DNA of 64,000 bases from JAGQOZ01 sp041399205 (lineage in GTDB: Bacteria; Planctomycetota; Planctomycetia; Pirellulales; Pirellulaceae), in NCBI GenBank assembly GCA_041399205.1, contig JAWKTK010000009.1, forward strand, positions 124,001 through 188,000. The letters run 5' to 3'. This document shows, in pieces, positions 37,190 to 47,589 of this stretch. Made by a program: the position numbers and the translations under genes. The first letter of the stretch is position 1; each line of letters starts with the position of its first letter. The notes under the pieces were generated by a model. The model was given only the letters and a program-made list of their open reading frames with translations. It did no database searches and was not told the DNA's origin.

Positions 37190-39390
37190 CAGGAATGATT
37201 TTTGCTATTCCGTCTTGCATGCACCGAGATTCCCCAATTCATCGTCGGCGGCACTCGGTAGAGAAGTAATACACCCCATATTGTGAACGTGGGCTCAGGC
37301 ACCGCCTGCGTTGCCAGGCGACTGCCGCGATCGTATCCGCCGGTCTGCATGGCGAGCATCAAATCACGCGAATCGAACTCTCCATCTGCGTTCCAGTCGC
37401 CTGTGGTCCATGTCGAGTTGCCGGAGACGTCGTCCGTTGTGACCGGCCTTGAAAACTGCAATGAGATCGCTACTCTCGAACTGGCCGTCGAGATTCAGCA
37501 TCGCCAATGCTAGTGTTGAGATAGAGCCAGGGCGACGACACGAACGCGACAAGATCATCTTCCGCCAAGTTGACCGTCACGCGTGATGTCGTACGTGTCG
37601 CGATATTTGACAGCTGTTCGCGGATCGCGGCCTGGACAAGCGATCAGCGTCGATAATGTCCAGTTGTCCATTGCCGTCGAAGTCACCCGCAATCAGCTCC
37701 GGGACAGATCCGCGTGGTGAAACCGTAAACTGGCTGACGATGCGCGGCGTGCGTTGAGCAGCTGAGTTGGCATCGACGAGATCTGCGGGTGTGTACTGAT
37801 CAATTCCGTAGGTCGTGATCAATGCGGATTGCGTTGCCGCGTCAATCTCGAATTCCGTCCAGCCGTACCAGAACGTTTCGAAGTAACTGCCTGCCAGCAA
37901 TTCGGCATCGATCTGGCTGGCGCGTCAGGTTTCGATTGGATCAGCGGACCGTAGACGGGGTCGCCGCTGGCCAAATACTGATTTAGTAACCCGCCCAGAT
38001 TCTCGTTCGCGAAACTCGGAGGAAGTGTCGACGGGGGCTTCATAGGTTGCTTGATCGATTAGTCCCTGCGCCGAAGGCGACCTGCAACAGATACGGTCCG
38101 AACGCCGGTTCGTGGGCAACCGGCCCGGTTGCTTCGGTCGCCCAGGCGCTGTCTGCACGATCGCTGCAGGGGATCCCCGATGCGGGATAGCTGAGATTAT
38201 TCACGACCGTACCGTGGATATCCGCCGAGACGAACACGACATTCTCGATGTCCATCTCGTGGATGTGCTGCAACAGTTCCGTGCGTTCGGCAAAGTAGCC
38301 TTCGTACCGATCTTCGGCGATTGCCCCGAGTTGCTGGATCAGCTCGGGCATCATCACGATTTCCGTGACGCCGTTGTTTTCAGCGTCAAGCAAATCACGT
38401 TTTAGGTCATCGACCTGCGCGCGTCCTAGCATGGTCGAGGATCAAACACGGCAGGGATTTGGTTTGAGATCCTGAAAATTGACTTCGCTGTCGCGAGGCG
38501 AGCAGCCATCGAGCATGAACAGGGCTGCATCTTGACCGAAGGGTTTGATAGCGGTATAACTGTTGCTCGCGTAATCCGGTCGTCACCGGTTTCGCCATAT
38601 CGGATGTCACGAACCGGATTGAACTCTTCAGGAACGCTTGAAGTCCGTTTTCCAGATAGGGAGAATCGTTGATGCAGTGGGTGTCACTGGCGCCACCAAA
38701 CCCATGGTCGCTCGCCACCACCGCGCTCCCCGGCGAGATTATCGGTGATTTCATGGTCGTCGATCGTGACGAAGACGGCCGTCGAACTGCGGATGTCGGC
38801 CAGTGAATTGATACCGTTTTGGCTGTAGACTTCCGCGTGCTTGCGGCGGAACTCGTCGAGGGTAGCCGTTTACAGGGCCGTCGGTACGGCGGCGGAAGCG
38901 ACATCGGCATAGATGGTATCGCCGAGGCGACAAAGGAAATCGAGATGCTGGTCGGCTGCGTTGCTGACGCTGGGATAGAGCAGCAAATCGCCTCGCCAAT
39001 CGCCGGTTACGCCGAATCGCACACCATGGAATCCAGATTCGTTTGGAGTGCCGGAAGTGGCCTTCTGACACGGCCCCCGTCGCATCGTGGCGAATAGTAG
39101 TACTCGGTGCCACTTTATGAAGTCCACTAACAGGCCACTTAGCTGGCACGAATGGATCAACTACGGCCGCAACGTGTTGCTGGGCGGCTCCGGCCAGATC
39201 CGGCGACAGACCTATCGAAAAGCTCATCGGCCCCGGTTCGTCCGTACGCGCCCCACAGTACGACACTCGTGAGCGTGTTTTATCTGCATGACGACGCCGT
39301 TGGGAGGCACCTCGGGCAGGCAGCAAGAAGAAATTGAGACGCAACATGCCACGACAGGTGAAAACGACACATGGTCACGGTGAGGAATCG
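37190..39390 (-). pseudogene. PhoD-like phosphatase with dockerin and PEP-CTERM tail, decayed
   Basis: Leftward frames include VRFGVTGDWRGDLL and HLDFLCRLGDTIYADVA (PhoD metal motif GDxxY), VFVTIDDHEITDNLAG-like residues across frames, KRDLLDAENNGVTEIVMMPE and DIENVVFVSADIHGTVVNNL (ADIH metal motif). After this come a dockerin segment (LNLDGQFESSDLIAVFKAG, TTGDWNADGEFDSRDLMLAM) and AVPEPTFTIWGVLLL, a PEP-CTERM-like anchor. Intact homologues are exported metallophosphoesterases or alkaline phosphatase D. Frame changes and stops occur throughout. The start near 39390 is approximate. Confidence 0.75.
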
Positions 39391-39589
39391 CGAACATGGG
39401 TGCTCCTGAATGCGAAGAAGATGTGAAGATGTTTGATGGACCACATCTACACTGCGCATCAATGAAACTACCTTAATCGTATTTCGAAAAAAATGTCGCG
39501 ACCGTGCCGAGTGTTGCACGCCGTCACCGTCGTTCTGCCGTTTTGGCAGCAGCGGGAAAGAGCCGACTCCAGTTCTGAATCCGGGTCAG

Positions 39590-40156
39590 AATCCTTGTAG
39601 TTCACCGAACAGCTTAGCCCGCAGCAGCCGCCAGTCACGCTCGACGCTTCCCACGAGTTACAGCATGTCAGCGGTCTCCGCGACCGACAGCCCGCCATAG
39701 CGATACTTCACCACTTCGTACTGGCGTTCGTTCTGTGCACGCGAAGCTGAGCGTTCTCCAACGCTTCGTGTCGACATGCTGGTTCTGCTCGATAGACGCT
39801 AGGAGACACAATCGACAACTGATCGATGGGATCTCCGTGGCGTTGCCTCCTCGCTTCTGCGCCGATCGCTTACGGTGATAGGAGTCGATCAAAATACGGC
39901 ATCTGGTCGATGAGCGGAGAAGAAGTACTTTCGGTTCGCAGTCGCTCGGGCAGTGCCGTTCTCGCGAAGCTAAGCAACAGTTCCATTGACCCAGCTGAGT
40001 CGACTGGAGCGAGTCATCAGGGCGTCGTCGCAGCAGGTTGCTGGCGATAATCTTCAGTTCCTCGTAAACCAGCTCACAAAACACCGCCTTCGAAGCATTG
40101 TCGCCCTCTCGTGCACGATCCAGCAACAACGTCAACTCGCGTCCGTCTCGATTCAT
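39590..40156 (-). pseudogene. ECF-type RNA polymerase sigma factor, decayed
   Basis: The start ATG 40156 gives MNRDGRELTLLLDRAREGDN, then LVYEELKIIASNLLRRRPDD, the leader of the planctomycete ECF sigma family usually found with Ser/Thr kinases. Region 2 and the 'RILIDSYHRKRSAQKRGG' helix are readable, but the middle (ASRERHCPSDCEPKVLLLRS) and everything after RGGNATEIP are in mixed frames. Only a trace of region 4 (YGGLSVAETADML, about 39670-39710) remains. It points in the same direction as the phosphatase and surface-protein pseudogenes. Confidence 0.7.
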
Positions 40157-40775
40157 AGCCCCTCGCTAAAACGCACCGTGGCCCCCCCGGACGGCCTGAT
40201 TGTATCAGTGCTCGATCGCCTATTCAAGTTGTTCATCGAATGTTCCCGCTCCAGGTTCTTTGACTAGGACTAGGATCTGAATCGCCACCGATCGGAGGGA
40301 GTTGCTCGTCGCCGGCCTACGTTGCAGCAACGCGGCACTTGACGGCACAGTCGACTGCATTACGGAACAGGGACGCCGGGCGATGACGAGCGAGGGTGAA
40401 GAGAAGTCAGGTTGTCTTTTTCAGTTTCTGAGCGAGGGTGGCAACGAGCAGCCCTGATGAGGTGGCAGGGCTGCTCGATGCCCAGAAGGAGGTGGAGGAG
40501 TCTTTGAAGTTGCCAAGACTGATAGCACTCTTATGCAAGACCAATGCCAAACCGAAAAACTTCTTCTTTCCAGCGGGTTCGTCGCGGTTTGCTCAAAACA
40601 GTTCGGTTCACCAAAACCAACTAACGTTGTTTTCCGTAAACATTTCCAGGTGCTTGCTCAATGTCACAATTGCTACAGACGTTAAACTAAAGCCAAACAG
40701 CGCCAGTTCGTCGACATCGTGAAGAGGCTTCGTTACGTGAGACAGTTGGCGAAGTCTTGATAGCTGATAGCACGG
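40157..40775. other. Region without a supported gene
   Basis: About 600 bases between the sigma-factor pseudogene and the NRPS-like pseudogene. Short plus-strand frames lack recognisable features. A C8 run occurs near 40185. I see no RNA gene. Confidence 0.35.
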
Positions 40776-43357
40776 ATGAACGACAAGATGTCCGATTTTG
40801 CTCCACTCCAATTTCGCAGTGCCGCCGTTCGCTATGCCAAGCGACTGGCTATCAATTTGGTTCCGGAACAAATTAGCTATCATCAACTTGCGACCGTGTC
40901 CTCGCTTGGCCAATGTCTTGCGAAAGCAACCGGGCACTAGCAACCCACATCAGTTATACGGCATCAGTGCGAATCGTTCGCCAGAATTTATCGCAGCAGC
41001 TTTCGCGTGTTTGGAAAATGAGTGCCGCATTCGTGCCATTTGGATCCGGACTATCCAACCGCTCGAATGGAGCACATGTTGCAGGATATTTCGCCTGCCA
41101 TCGTCTTGTTGGGACATGACGTTTTTGGGCTCGAACTTGCCCGAGCCAATGGATGTTCTCCGCTCCAGATTCCTCCATTTCTGGCAACTGCAGATCGCCT
41201 ACACCGGTTGCCGAATCAACTAACGACGAAGCATCCATCGTGGCGCAAAAACATGCCCATCTTTACGTCGGATCGACCGGCAGACCGAAGGCCGCGTTGC
41301 TGCCGCATGACGGATTGGCCAATCTGATTGATGCCCAGCGAATTCTGTTTGGTGTTGATTCGAATAGTCGCGTTCTGCAATTCGCTTCGCCCAGTTTTGA
41401 TGCGTTTATCAGCAAGTGTTTGTCACACTCTGTAGCGGCGCGTGCACTGGTGATCGAACCATTGAGCCACTTAGTACCGGGACCTCGGTTAGAAAAAACA
41501 ATCGCCGACCAACGCATTACGCACGTCACATTGCCTCCGACTGTCTTGGCAAAACTACGGCCGGAACACGTTCCGCGATTGAGGCGAGTTGTCGTGGCGG
41601 GCGAAGCGTGTTCGGCGTCAGTGGCACAACGCTGGGCGTCGCAGGTGCAACTGATCAACGCTTACGGTCCCTGCAAGCCACTGTCTGCGCTCGCCTTTGT
41701 CCGTTCGGTGAACTTGCTCGGGAACAACCGCCCATAGGTAAACCAATGCGAGGCGTCCAACTGCAAGTGCTGGATCAAGACGGTCTGCCGGTTGCTGCTG
41801 GCACAGTTGGTGAATTAGCTGTTGGCGGCAAAGGCGTGGCCCTTGGTTACTTGAATCGACCTGAATTAGGCGGCAGATCGTTTTGTGTTTCTTCGAAGCG
41901 AGAACGGCCAACATCAGCGGTTCTATCGAACGGGTGATCAGAGTGCGCTTAATAGACCAGACGGCGTGTACGAATATTTCCGGTCGCATCGACCACCAGA
42001 TCAAAATCCGTGGCGTTCGAATTGAACCGGATGAAGTCGCCAAGACCATTGAGTCGTGTAAATCGGTAGCGCAGGCGGTTGTCATGGCTGTTTCGCCTGC
42101 GTCAGAAAGTATGGACCGGCGTTTGGTGGCATTCACGTGACTTGGAATACTTCTGTCGAAGCGTTTGCTGCACAAATCAGACTCAACTGCTGCAGTTCTT
42201 GCAACGACGTCTGCCCATTGCCCTGCCTCAGGTCGTATCATAGAATCGTTCCCGTTGACATCAGCGGCAAGGAGTTGACGCGTGGCGTTGGAAGAACGGT
42301 ATCGCCAGCAAACCCAGCGACCGAGAAAATCGTCAAGCAGTGGGTTCGACCTCGCTGGACAAACTGATTCGCTGGTGCAGACCGCGGTTTTCAGGTGACA
42401 TTGATGCAAACCAATCGATTCTTGGTGGGGATCGATTCGCTGGCAATGATGGAGATTCTGGCAGTATTGAATCGAAATTTGGCAAGCGATTGTCGGCATC
42501 AGGCCTACTACAAGCGGGTTCGCTAGAGCAGCTCCATCGCTTGACGGGCGTCGTTCTCGAGGGGCTCGATTAGTTCCCGTCAGCAAAGTCTCTACCGACG
42601 TTGAGCCTCCCGTGTTTTTTGTGCATCCGGGTGGTGGCAATGCAGCTTTCCTATTGGAATTTGGGGCAATGTTTAAGCGATTCTGCCGCGTTTGCCTTTG
42701 AAGCGGCTGGTTGGAACGGAAATGAAGAACCGGCCAATCGCACATTTCCGGACATGGCGTCGGATTATGTTCGATTGCAACGAACAACCTTGCGGCCCGT
42801 ACCGACTGGCTGGTTGGTCGTTTGGCGGATTGGTGGCGTACGAGATGGCTCGGCAACTGAAAGCCAACGGGCACGAAGTAAGCGAATTAGTAATCATTGA
42901 TTCGGCGTTAATCTATTCGTTTGCCATGCTGCGATATTTGTTTGCCAACAGAAACAACTACTTTGCGGCAGATGTGGAAAAAGGACTTTGAAGAATTGCT
43001 GCCCCACTTTCGCGAACCAGCGAGTCGAGGAAACCTGGTGCCGCCTGGCGCGGATGATCAACAATTGCGACGCACCTTCAAAGTCTTTATGGCCAATGTG
43101 CAAGCGGCATTGAAATTTGTCCCGCAACGATACGACGGTTCTATTCAATTGATTGTGGCTGAAGACACAATTCGTTCTGGTAAACATCAACTGACGGAAG
43201 AATGGCAGCGACTTTGTTCGCATGTAGAAACACACGTTTGTAGCGGTGACCATTTTTCGATTCTCCAACCGCCGCACGTACAGTCCGTCGCAACGATTAT
43301 GCAACAGATACACCGCCACCGCCAAATGCCGGCGCATCGGATTCCTTCCGCCGCTTA
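40776..43357 (+). pseudogene. NRPS-like adenylation-PCP-thioesterase gene, decayed
   Basis: From the ATG at 40776 the frame reads FRSAAVRYAKRLAINLVPEQ, the usual opening of an adenylation domain. Across later frames come YGISANRSPEFIAAAFACLE, DPDYPTARMEHMLQDISPAI-like residues, the ATP loop remnant STGRPKAALLPHDGLANLID, VLQFASPSFDAFI, LINAYGP, PIGKPMRGVQLQVLDQDGLP, the motif-8 region RIDHQIKIRGVRIEPDEVAK, a carrier-protein serine (LGGDSLAMMEIL across frames) and a type I thioesterase (PVFFVHPGGGNAAFLLEFG, LAGWSFGGLVAYEMARQL). The last ~140 residues are uninterrupted. About eight frame changes exist. No condensation domain is seen, so it resembled an A-PCP-TE enzyme. The methyltransferase starting 11 bases downstream was probably its partner. 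Confidence 0.8.
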
Positions 43358-43367
43358 GGAGCGACAC

Positions 43368-44048
43368 ATGAACACAACGGCCATCACCACGACGACGCCC
43401 GATTGCAAAGGCAAGTTCGATCGAACCGCTCGATTCTACGAAAAGCTGGCTCGCGTCTATTCCACTGGTCAAATCGAAGCAGCCAAAGCTTCTCAGTTGA
43501 ACGAAATTGCGCCAAATCAAAACGTCTTGTACTGTGGCGTAGGTGGTGGCGAAGACGCTGTTCTGGCTGCAGAAAAAGCCAAGGTCACCTGCATTGATTT
43601 GTCCGAACAAATGCTCGCTCGAGTAGAACGGAAGCTGAACAAACACGGCCACCGCGCTCATTTGATCCAAGGCGACGTGCTGCAACACCAACAGACCGAA
43701 CACTACGACGTCGTCACCGCCAACTTTTTTCTGAACTGTTTTCGTCCGGAACCTATGCGGCAAATGCTGACGCATTTGGCTTCGCTGGTTCGCCCCGGTG
43801 GCAAATTGCTGATTGCGGATGTGGCCGTTCCGCAAGGCAATTGGCTGTACCAAGCGATTCACCAATGTCACAACGCCGTTGGGATCACGTCGTTTTGGCT
43901 ACTGGGCTTGGTGCCTCTACACGGTATCTATGATTACCGCCGTCTGTTTCCGGAAGTTGGTTTGGTGCACTCGCAGACCAAGACGTTTCGCTTGGCCAAA
44001 ATCGGGCCGATTGCATACGAATCGATCACAGCGGTGAAACCGAAATAA
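43368..44048 (+). CDS. Class I SAM-dependent methyltransferase
   Basis: An intact 226-residue protein whose ATG is preceded by AGGAGCG. It shows the Rossmann motifs of class I methyltransferases: motif I as VLYCGVGGGEDAVLAAEKA (the usual DxGxG is CGVGGG), motif II acid in VTCIDLSEQMLARVERKL, the post-I GDVLQH, motif IV YDVVTANFFLNCF, and LVRPGGKLLIADVA. A C-terminal hydrophobic stretch (AVGITSFWLLGLVPLHG) is like the lid of ubiquinone/menaquinone-type or lipid methyltransferases. It lies just downstream of the decayed NRPS-like gene, so it may once have methylated that product. The substrate is unknown. Confidence 0.83.
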   Translation: MNTTAITTTTPDCKGKFDRTARFYEKLARVYSTGQIEAAKASQLNEIAPNQNVLYCGVGGGEDAVLAAEKAKVTCIDLSEQMLARVERKLNKHGHRAHLIQGDVLQHQQTEHYDVVTANFFLNCFRPEPMRQMLTHLASLVRPGGKLLIADVAVPQGNWLYQAIHQCHNAVGITSFWLLGLVPLHGIYDYRRLFPEVGLVHSQTKTFRLAKIGPIAYESITAVKPK

Positions 44049-44070
44049 AACGGCGTTGAAAAGTTCGTTG

Positions 44071-44127
44071 GTAGTCCCGCCTTTAGGCGGAAAATCGGCA
44101 CGCATTTCCGCCTGAAGGCGGGACTAC
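44071..44127. terminator. Palindromic repeat between convergent genes (likely bidirectional terminator)
   Basis: GTAGTCCCGCCTTTAGGCGG pairs with CCGCCTGAAGGCGGGACTAC across a short AT-rich spacer. Each arm also contains a small self-complementary CCGCC-TTTA-GGCGG hairpin. It separates the methyltransferase from the convergent purF. Half-copies of the same word (TTCGTAGTCCCGCCGTCAGG and TTCGTCGTCCCGCCTTCAGG) occur near 52443 and 54219, so it is also a dispersed REP-like repeat of this genome. Confidence 0.7.
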
Positions 44128-44169
44128 GAACAAGAGGAAGCAACAAGAACACACAATGCGAATGTGGAC

Positions 44170-45849
44170 CTATTTTTCCGGTTTGGCGGCGGTGCGTTCC
44201 AGTTCCGGTGTGGAAGCAGCTTTGCGTAGACGAGGCTTCGCCGCGGCGTTCGTAGGTTCGGCCCGAACCGTCATCGTAACGGCCTTGCCCTGCTGAATCA
44301 GTTCAAAATCTTCCACCGCAATCTGATACAACTTCTGTCCGAACGGTGTCGGATATTTGCCCGTAATACATGCCTGGCACAAATCGCTTTCCGGGCGACC
44401 AATGGCACGAGCAATCGAACTGACCGGCAAATAACGCAGTGAATCGGCTCCCAGTGTTTGTGCCATGTTCTGTTGAACTTGTTCCGTCAGATTCGATCCT
44501 TCCATGAACTTCGGCGCGAACAATTCGGAAATCGTCGACATATCAATGCCGTAAAAACATGGAGCCACAATCGGCGGACAGGCGACTCGCACATGGATCT
44601 CCTTGGCGTCACCTTCTTCCCGAATTCGATCCAACAGTACCTTCATGGTGGTGGAACGAACAATCGAATCTTCCACCAATAAGACTCGCTTCCCCTGCAT
44701 CACTTGACGCAGCGGAGTGTATTTGATTTTGGCCGCTTGCTGACGACTATCGCTCCCTTCAATAAATGTCCGACCGGTGTAGCGATTCCGAATCAAACCT
44801 TCTCGGCAAGGCACGCCCAACTTGAACGCCATGGCATCCGCCGCCGCTTTGCTGGTATCGGGGACAGGCACCACGATGGTGTCTTCGTCTATCGGTACAA
44901 TGCCGGATTCTCGCTCCAACCGAGCCAACTCTTCGCCCAGTGCGGTTCGAGAGAGATAGACGCTGCGTTCGTCCAACGTACTGGCGACGTTCGCAAAATA
45001 GATCCATTCAAAGAAACAGTGAGATCGGCCCGTCTGCGAGACGAACGGTTCGATTTGCAACTCCGTACTGTCGGCGTGAATCACAATCGCGTGACCGGGT
45101 GCCAGCGAATGAATTTGGTCTCGATCGTAACCCAGATTGGTCAGCGCCACGCTTTCACTGGCGGCAGCAAACAGCGAACCGTCAAACGCGTAACACATGG
45201 GTTTGATACCCAGCGGATCACGAGCCACCACCATGGAACCGCACGCATCAACAAAGGCCATGCTGTACGCACCGTCAAACCGCGCAGCGACCGTCCGCAA
45301 GACGTTTAGCAAGTCCGGACGCTGTTCACGACTCAGTTCTCGGCTGAGTTCGTGCATGATGATTTCCGTATCGGTTTCTCGAGCCAAATGGTAGTCGTTG
45401 CCTTTCAGCAATTCGTCTCGCAGTTGTTCATAATTGGCCAACTGTCCGTTAAAGGCGAAACTGAACCACTTGTGCTTTTGCAAATGATGTCGTTCGAACG
45501 GCTGAGCGTAACTGCGATCGTCGCGTCCACAGGTGGCGTAACGAACATGACCAATGGCGGCCGAACCAGCATATTCGTTCATCAACGCTTCTCGCTTGCC
45601 CTTGTGCGACAATCGAAAAACTTCACTGACCGTGCCAATGTCTTTGTGCGTATCCAGCAGCTGATTTCGCGCCGGATTGTAACTGGTCGAGCCCGCCGCC
45701 AACTGGCCTCGGTTTTGGATGTCTAGCAACATACGAGGCATCAATCGCGACGCATGTTCGATGCCCTGCGGTGGACAGATTGGCGAAACCGGCGCGTGGG
45801 CCAAATGATAAACGGCTGCAACGCCACATTCATGGAATAGTTCGCTCAT
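44170..45849 (-). CDS. purF: Amidophosphoribosyltransferase
   Basis: First step of purine synthesis: transfers the glutamine amide to PRPP to make phosphoribosylamine. The ATG at 45849 is chosen because it gives MSELFHE followed by CGVAAVY. Removal of that short propeptide exposes Cys8 as the N-terminal nucleophile. The upstream extension of the frame is not protein-like. The 559 residues contain the class II glutaminase domain (IQNRGQLAAGSTSYN, IGHVRYATCG, FNGQLANYEQLRDE, ETDTEIIMHEL) and the phosphoribosyltransferase domain with the PRPP loop GKRVLLVEDSIVRSTTMKVL. Near the end SDLCQACITGKYPTPFG is the conserved PurF tail. The length is above the usual ~500 owing to an Ala/Lys-rich C-terminal extension. 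The gene is intact. Confidence 0.96.
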   Translation of the reverse strand: MSELFHECGVAAVYHLAHAPVSPICPPQGIEHASRLMPRMLLDIQNRGQLAAGSTSYNPARNQLLDTHKDIGTVSEVFRLSHKGKREALMNEYAGSAAIGHVRYATCGRDDRSYAQPFERHHLQKHKWFSFAFNGQLANYEQLRDELLKGNDYHLARETDTEIIMHELSRELSREQRPDLLNVLRTVAARFDGAYSMAFVDACGSMVVARDPLGIKPMCYAFDGSLFAAASESVALTNLGYDRDQIHSLAPGHAIVIHADSTELQIEPFVSQTGRSHCFFEWIYFANVASTLDERSVYLSRTALGEELARLERESGIVPIDEDTIVVPVPDTSKAAADAMAFKLGVPCREGLIRNRYTGRTFIEGSDSRQQAAKIKYTPLRQVMQGKRVLLVEDSIVRSTTMKVLLDRIREEGDAKEIHVRVACPPIVAPCFYGIDMSTISELFAPKFMEGSNLTEQVQQNMAQTLGADSLRYLPVSSIARAIGRPESDLCQACITGKYPTPFGQKLYQIAVEDFELIQQGKAVTMTVRAEPTNAAAKPRLRKAASTPELERTAAKPEK

Positions 45850-46273
45850 ATCAGAAAGCCAGCCTCTTCGCACCGTAAGCGGAATGATGACAATCGCCCA
45901 ACACGTTCCCGGATGGTTCGCTTCAATGGAGCGACATTTTTTTCTTGGCGAAAGACCTGGGAACGCCGAAAACTTCCCCCCAACGGGGATGCGTTCGACA
46001 GATTTCGCCCTGCCGAAGTGAACTCGACGCATTGTAAGACACGCGTCGCCCACTCACAACCAAGTGACTCGCTGCTTTCCGGTCAATTTGCGTCCGACTT
46101 GATCAGTTGTAGCGAACAGGTATTTGGCGACGAGGCTGTTTTAAACTGACGAAAGATTGGATTCGAAACAGCGAAGTTGGGCGGGGACTCCCCAAGGCAA
46201 CTCGGCATTTGCTACGATTGGGCAACTTTGCCTTGAATATCATCCGTTCGGCTTTTTTGCCAAAGCATCCGCC
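45850..46273. other. Divergent intergenic region between purF and proB
   Basis: About 420 bases that must hold both promoters. Open frames continue from both genes into it but lack protein character. I see no PurR-like palindrome or riboswitch that I can defend. Confidence 0.4.
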
Positions 46274-47422
46274 ATGGACCTCGTACGCCAGGAAATCATT
46301 TCAAACGCCAAACTGGTTGTCATCAAAGTTGGCACTCGCGTCCTCACGACGCCCGAGGGCTTGCTGAACTTAGAGCAAGTGGCCAGTCTTTCCGAACAGA
46401 TGAATTGGCTGATTCAACAAGGGCGCCAAGTGGTGCTGGTCAGCAGCGGCGCGGTGGGCGCCGGCATGAGCCATCTGGGGATTACCAAGCGTCCTGCCGA
46501 TCTGGCCAAACTGCAAGCGGTCGCGGCCATCGGACAAACCAAACTGATGGAAGCGTACGATCGGTTTCTAAGTCGGCAACATCAACGTTCCGTAGGTCAA
46601 GTGTTGCTGACGGCGGAAGACTTGACTGATCGCAGCCGCTATCTGAATGTTCGCAATACGTTGTTTTCACTATTGGAAATGGGCGCTGTACCCATCATCA
46701 ATGAAAATGACACGGTCGCGGTGGATGAACTGCAAACCACATTCGGCGATAACGATCGACTGGCCGCGTTGGTGACGAACCTGTTGCGAGCATCCTTGCT
46801 GATTATCTTGTCCGATGTTGATGGCCTGTACGATGGACATCCCAGCGACGCCGCTTCGAATCGAATCACCACGGTAACGGAAATCAATGCCAAGATTCTG
46901 TCGTTTGCCGCCGGTCATCAAGTTGGACTCAGCAAGGGCGGCATGTCCAGCAAACTGAAGGCCGCACAAACCGTCACGTCCGCCGGTGAAAACGTGATCC
47001 TAGCCAGCGGCCGCACGGCCGACGTCATCAAGAAGATCTTTCAGCAAGCACCGATCGGCACCACGTTCTTAGCGCAAGGCAAGTCGGTTTCGCCGTTCAA
47101 ACGTTGGCTCGGTTTTTCCGCGCAAGTCAAAGGGAAACTGATCTTGGACACCGGCGCGTCGACCGCCGTGGCGACGAAGGGAAAAAGTCTATTAGCAATT
47201 GGTGTCACCCAAATCACGGGCGAATTCGCCAAAGGAGATGTGGTGGCGGTGTGTGATGCTGCGGGCCACGAGATTGCTCGGGGCCTAACCAACTACACTT
47301 CGTCCGACCTTGCCAAGATCATTGGACACCGTTCTGCGGACATTGCCGAAATCCTGGGCCATCTGCCCTACGATGAAGTGATTCATCGCGACAACATGTT
47401 TGTCATTGGTAACGGTGCTTGA
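46274..47422 (+). CDS. proB: Glutamate 5-kinase
   Basis: First step of proline synthesis: phosphorylates glutamate to gamma-glutamyl phosphate in the cytosol. The ATG at 46274 gives MDLVRQEIISNAKLVVIKVG, directly entering the amino-acid-kinase fold. Upstream in-frame residues are not conserved-looking. Key motifs are IKVGTRVLTT (phosphate loop), VSSGAVGAGMSHLG (glutamate binding), VPIINENDTVAVDE, FGDNDRLAALVTNLLRASLL and LSDVDGLYDG, with GLSKGGMSSKLKAAQ near the C-terminal kinase end. Residues ~285-382 form a PUA domain (GKLILDTGASTAVATKGKSL). At 382 residues it is the full-length ProB-PUA form. No proA is adjacent in this window. Confidence 0.96.
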   Translation: MDLVRQEIISNAKLVVIKVGTRVLTTPEGLLNLEQVASLSEQMNWLIQQGRQVVLVSSGAVGAGMSHLGITKRPADLAKLQAVAAIGQTKLMEAYDRFLSRQHQRSVGQVLLTAEDLTDRSRYLNVRNTLFSLLEMGAVPIINENDTVAVDELQTTFGDNDRLAALVTNLLRASLLIILSDVDGLYDGHPSDAASNRITTVTEINAKILSFAAGHQVGLSKGGMSSKLKAAQTVTSAGENVILASGRTADVIKKIFQQAPIGTTFLAQGKSVSPFKRWLGFSAQVKGKLILDTGASTAVATKGKSLLAIGVTQITGEFAKGDVVAVCDAAGHEIARGLTNYTSSDLAKIIGHRSADIAEILGHLPYDEVIHRDNMFVIGNGA

Positions 47423-47589
47423 ACGAAGATTGATTCTTCGAATTCTGATTCGCAGACTCTGGCAAGTCGCAAGTGGCGACAGGCAATTTCGTTTGCTGAT
47501 TTCGCACCTTTCAATCACAATCAGTTCAACCGTTAAATTCGGCGGACCTGGTATTTCTGTTTCAACTCGGTCACTACGTAGAGTAGACA

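Noticed and set aside
26300..43357. Dozens of short hypothetical genes
   Set aside because: Their translations are shadows or pieces of eight recognisable decayed genes.
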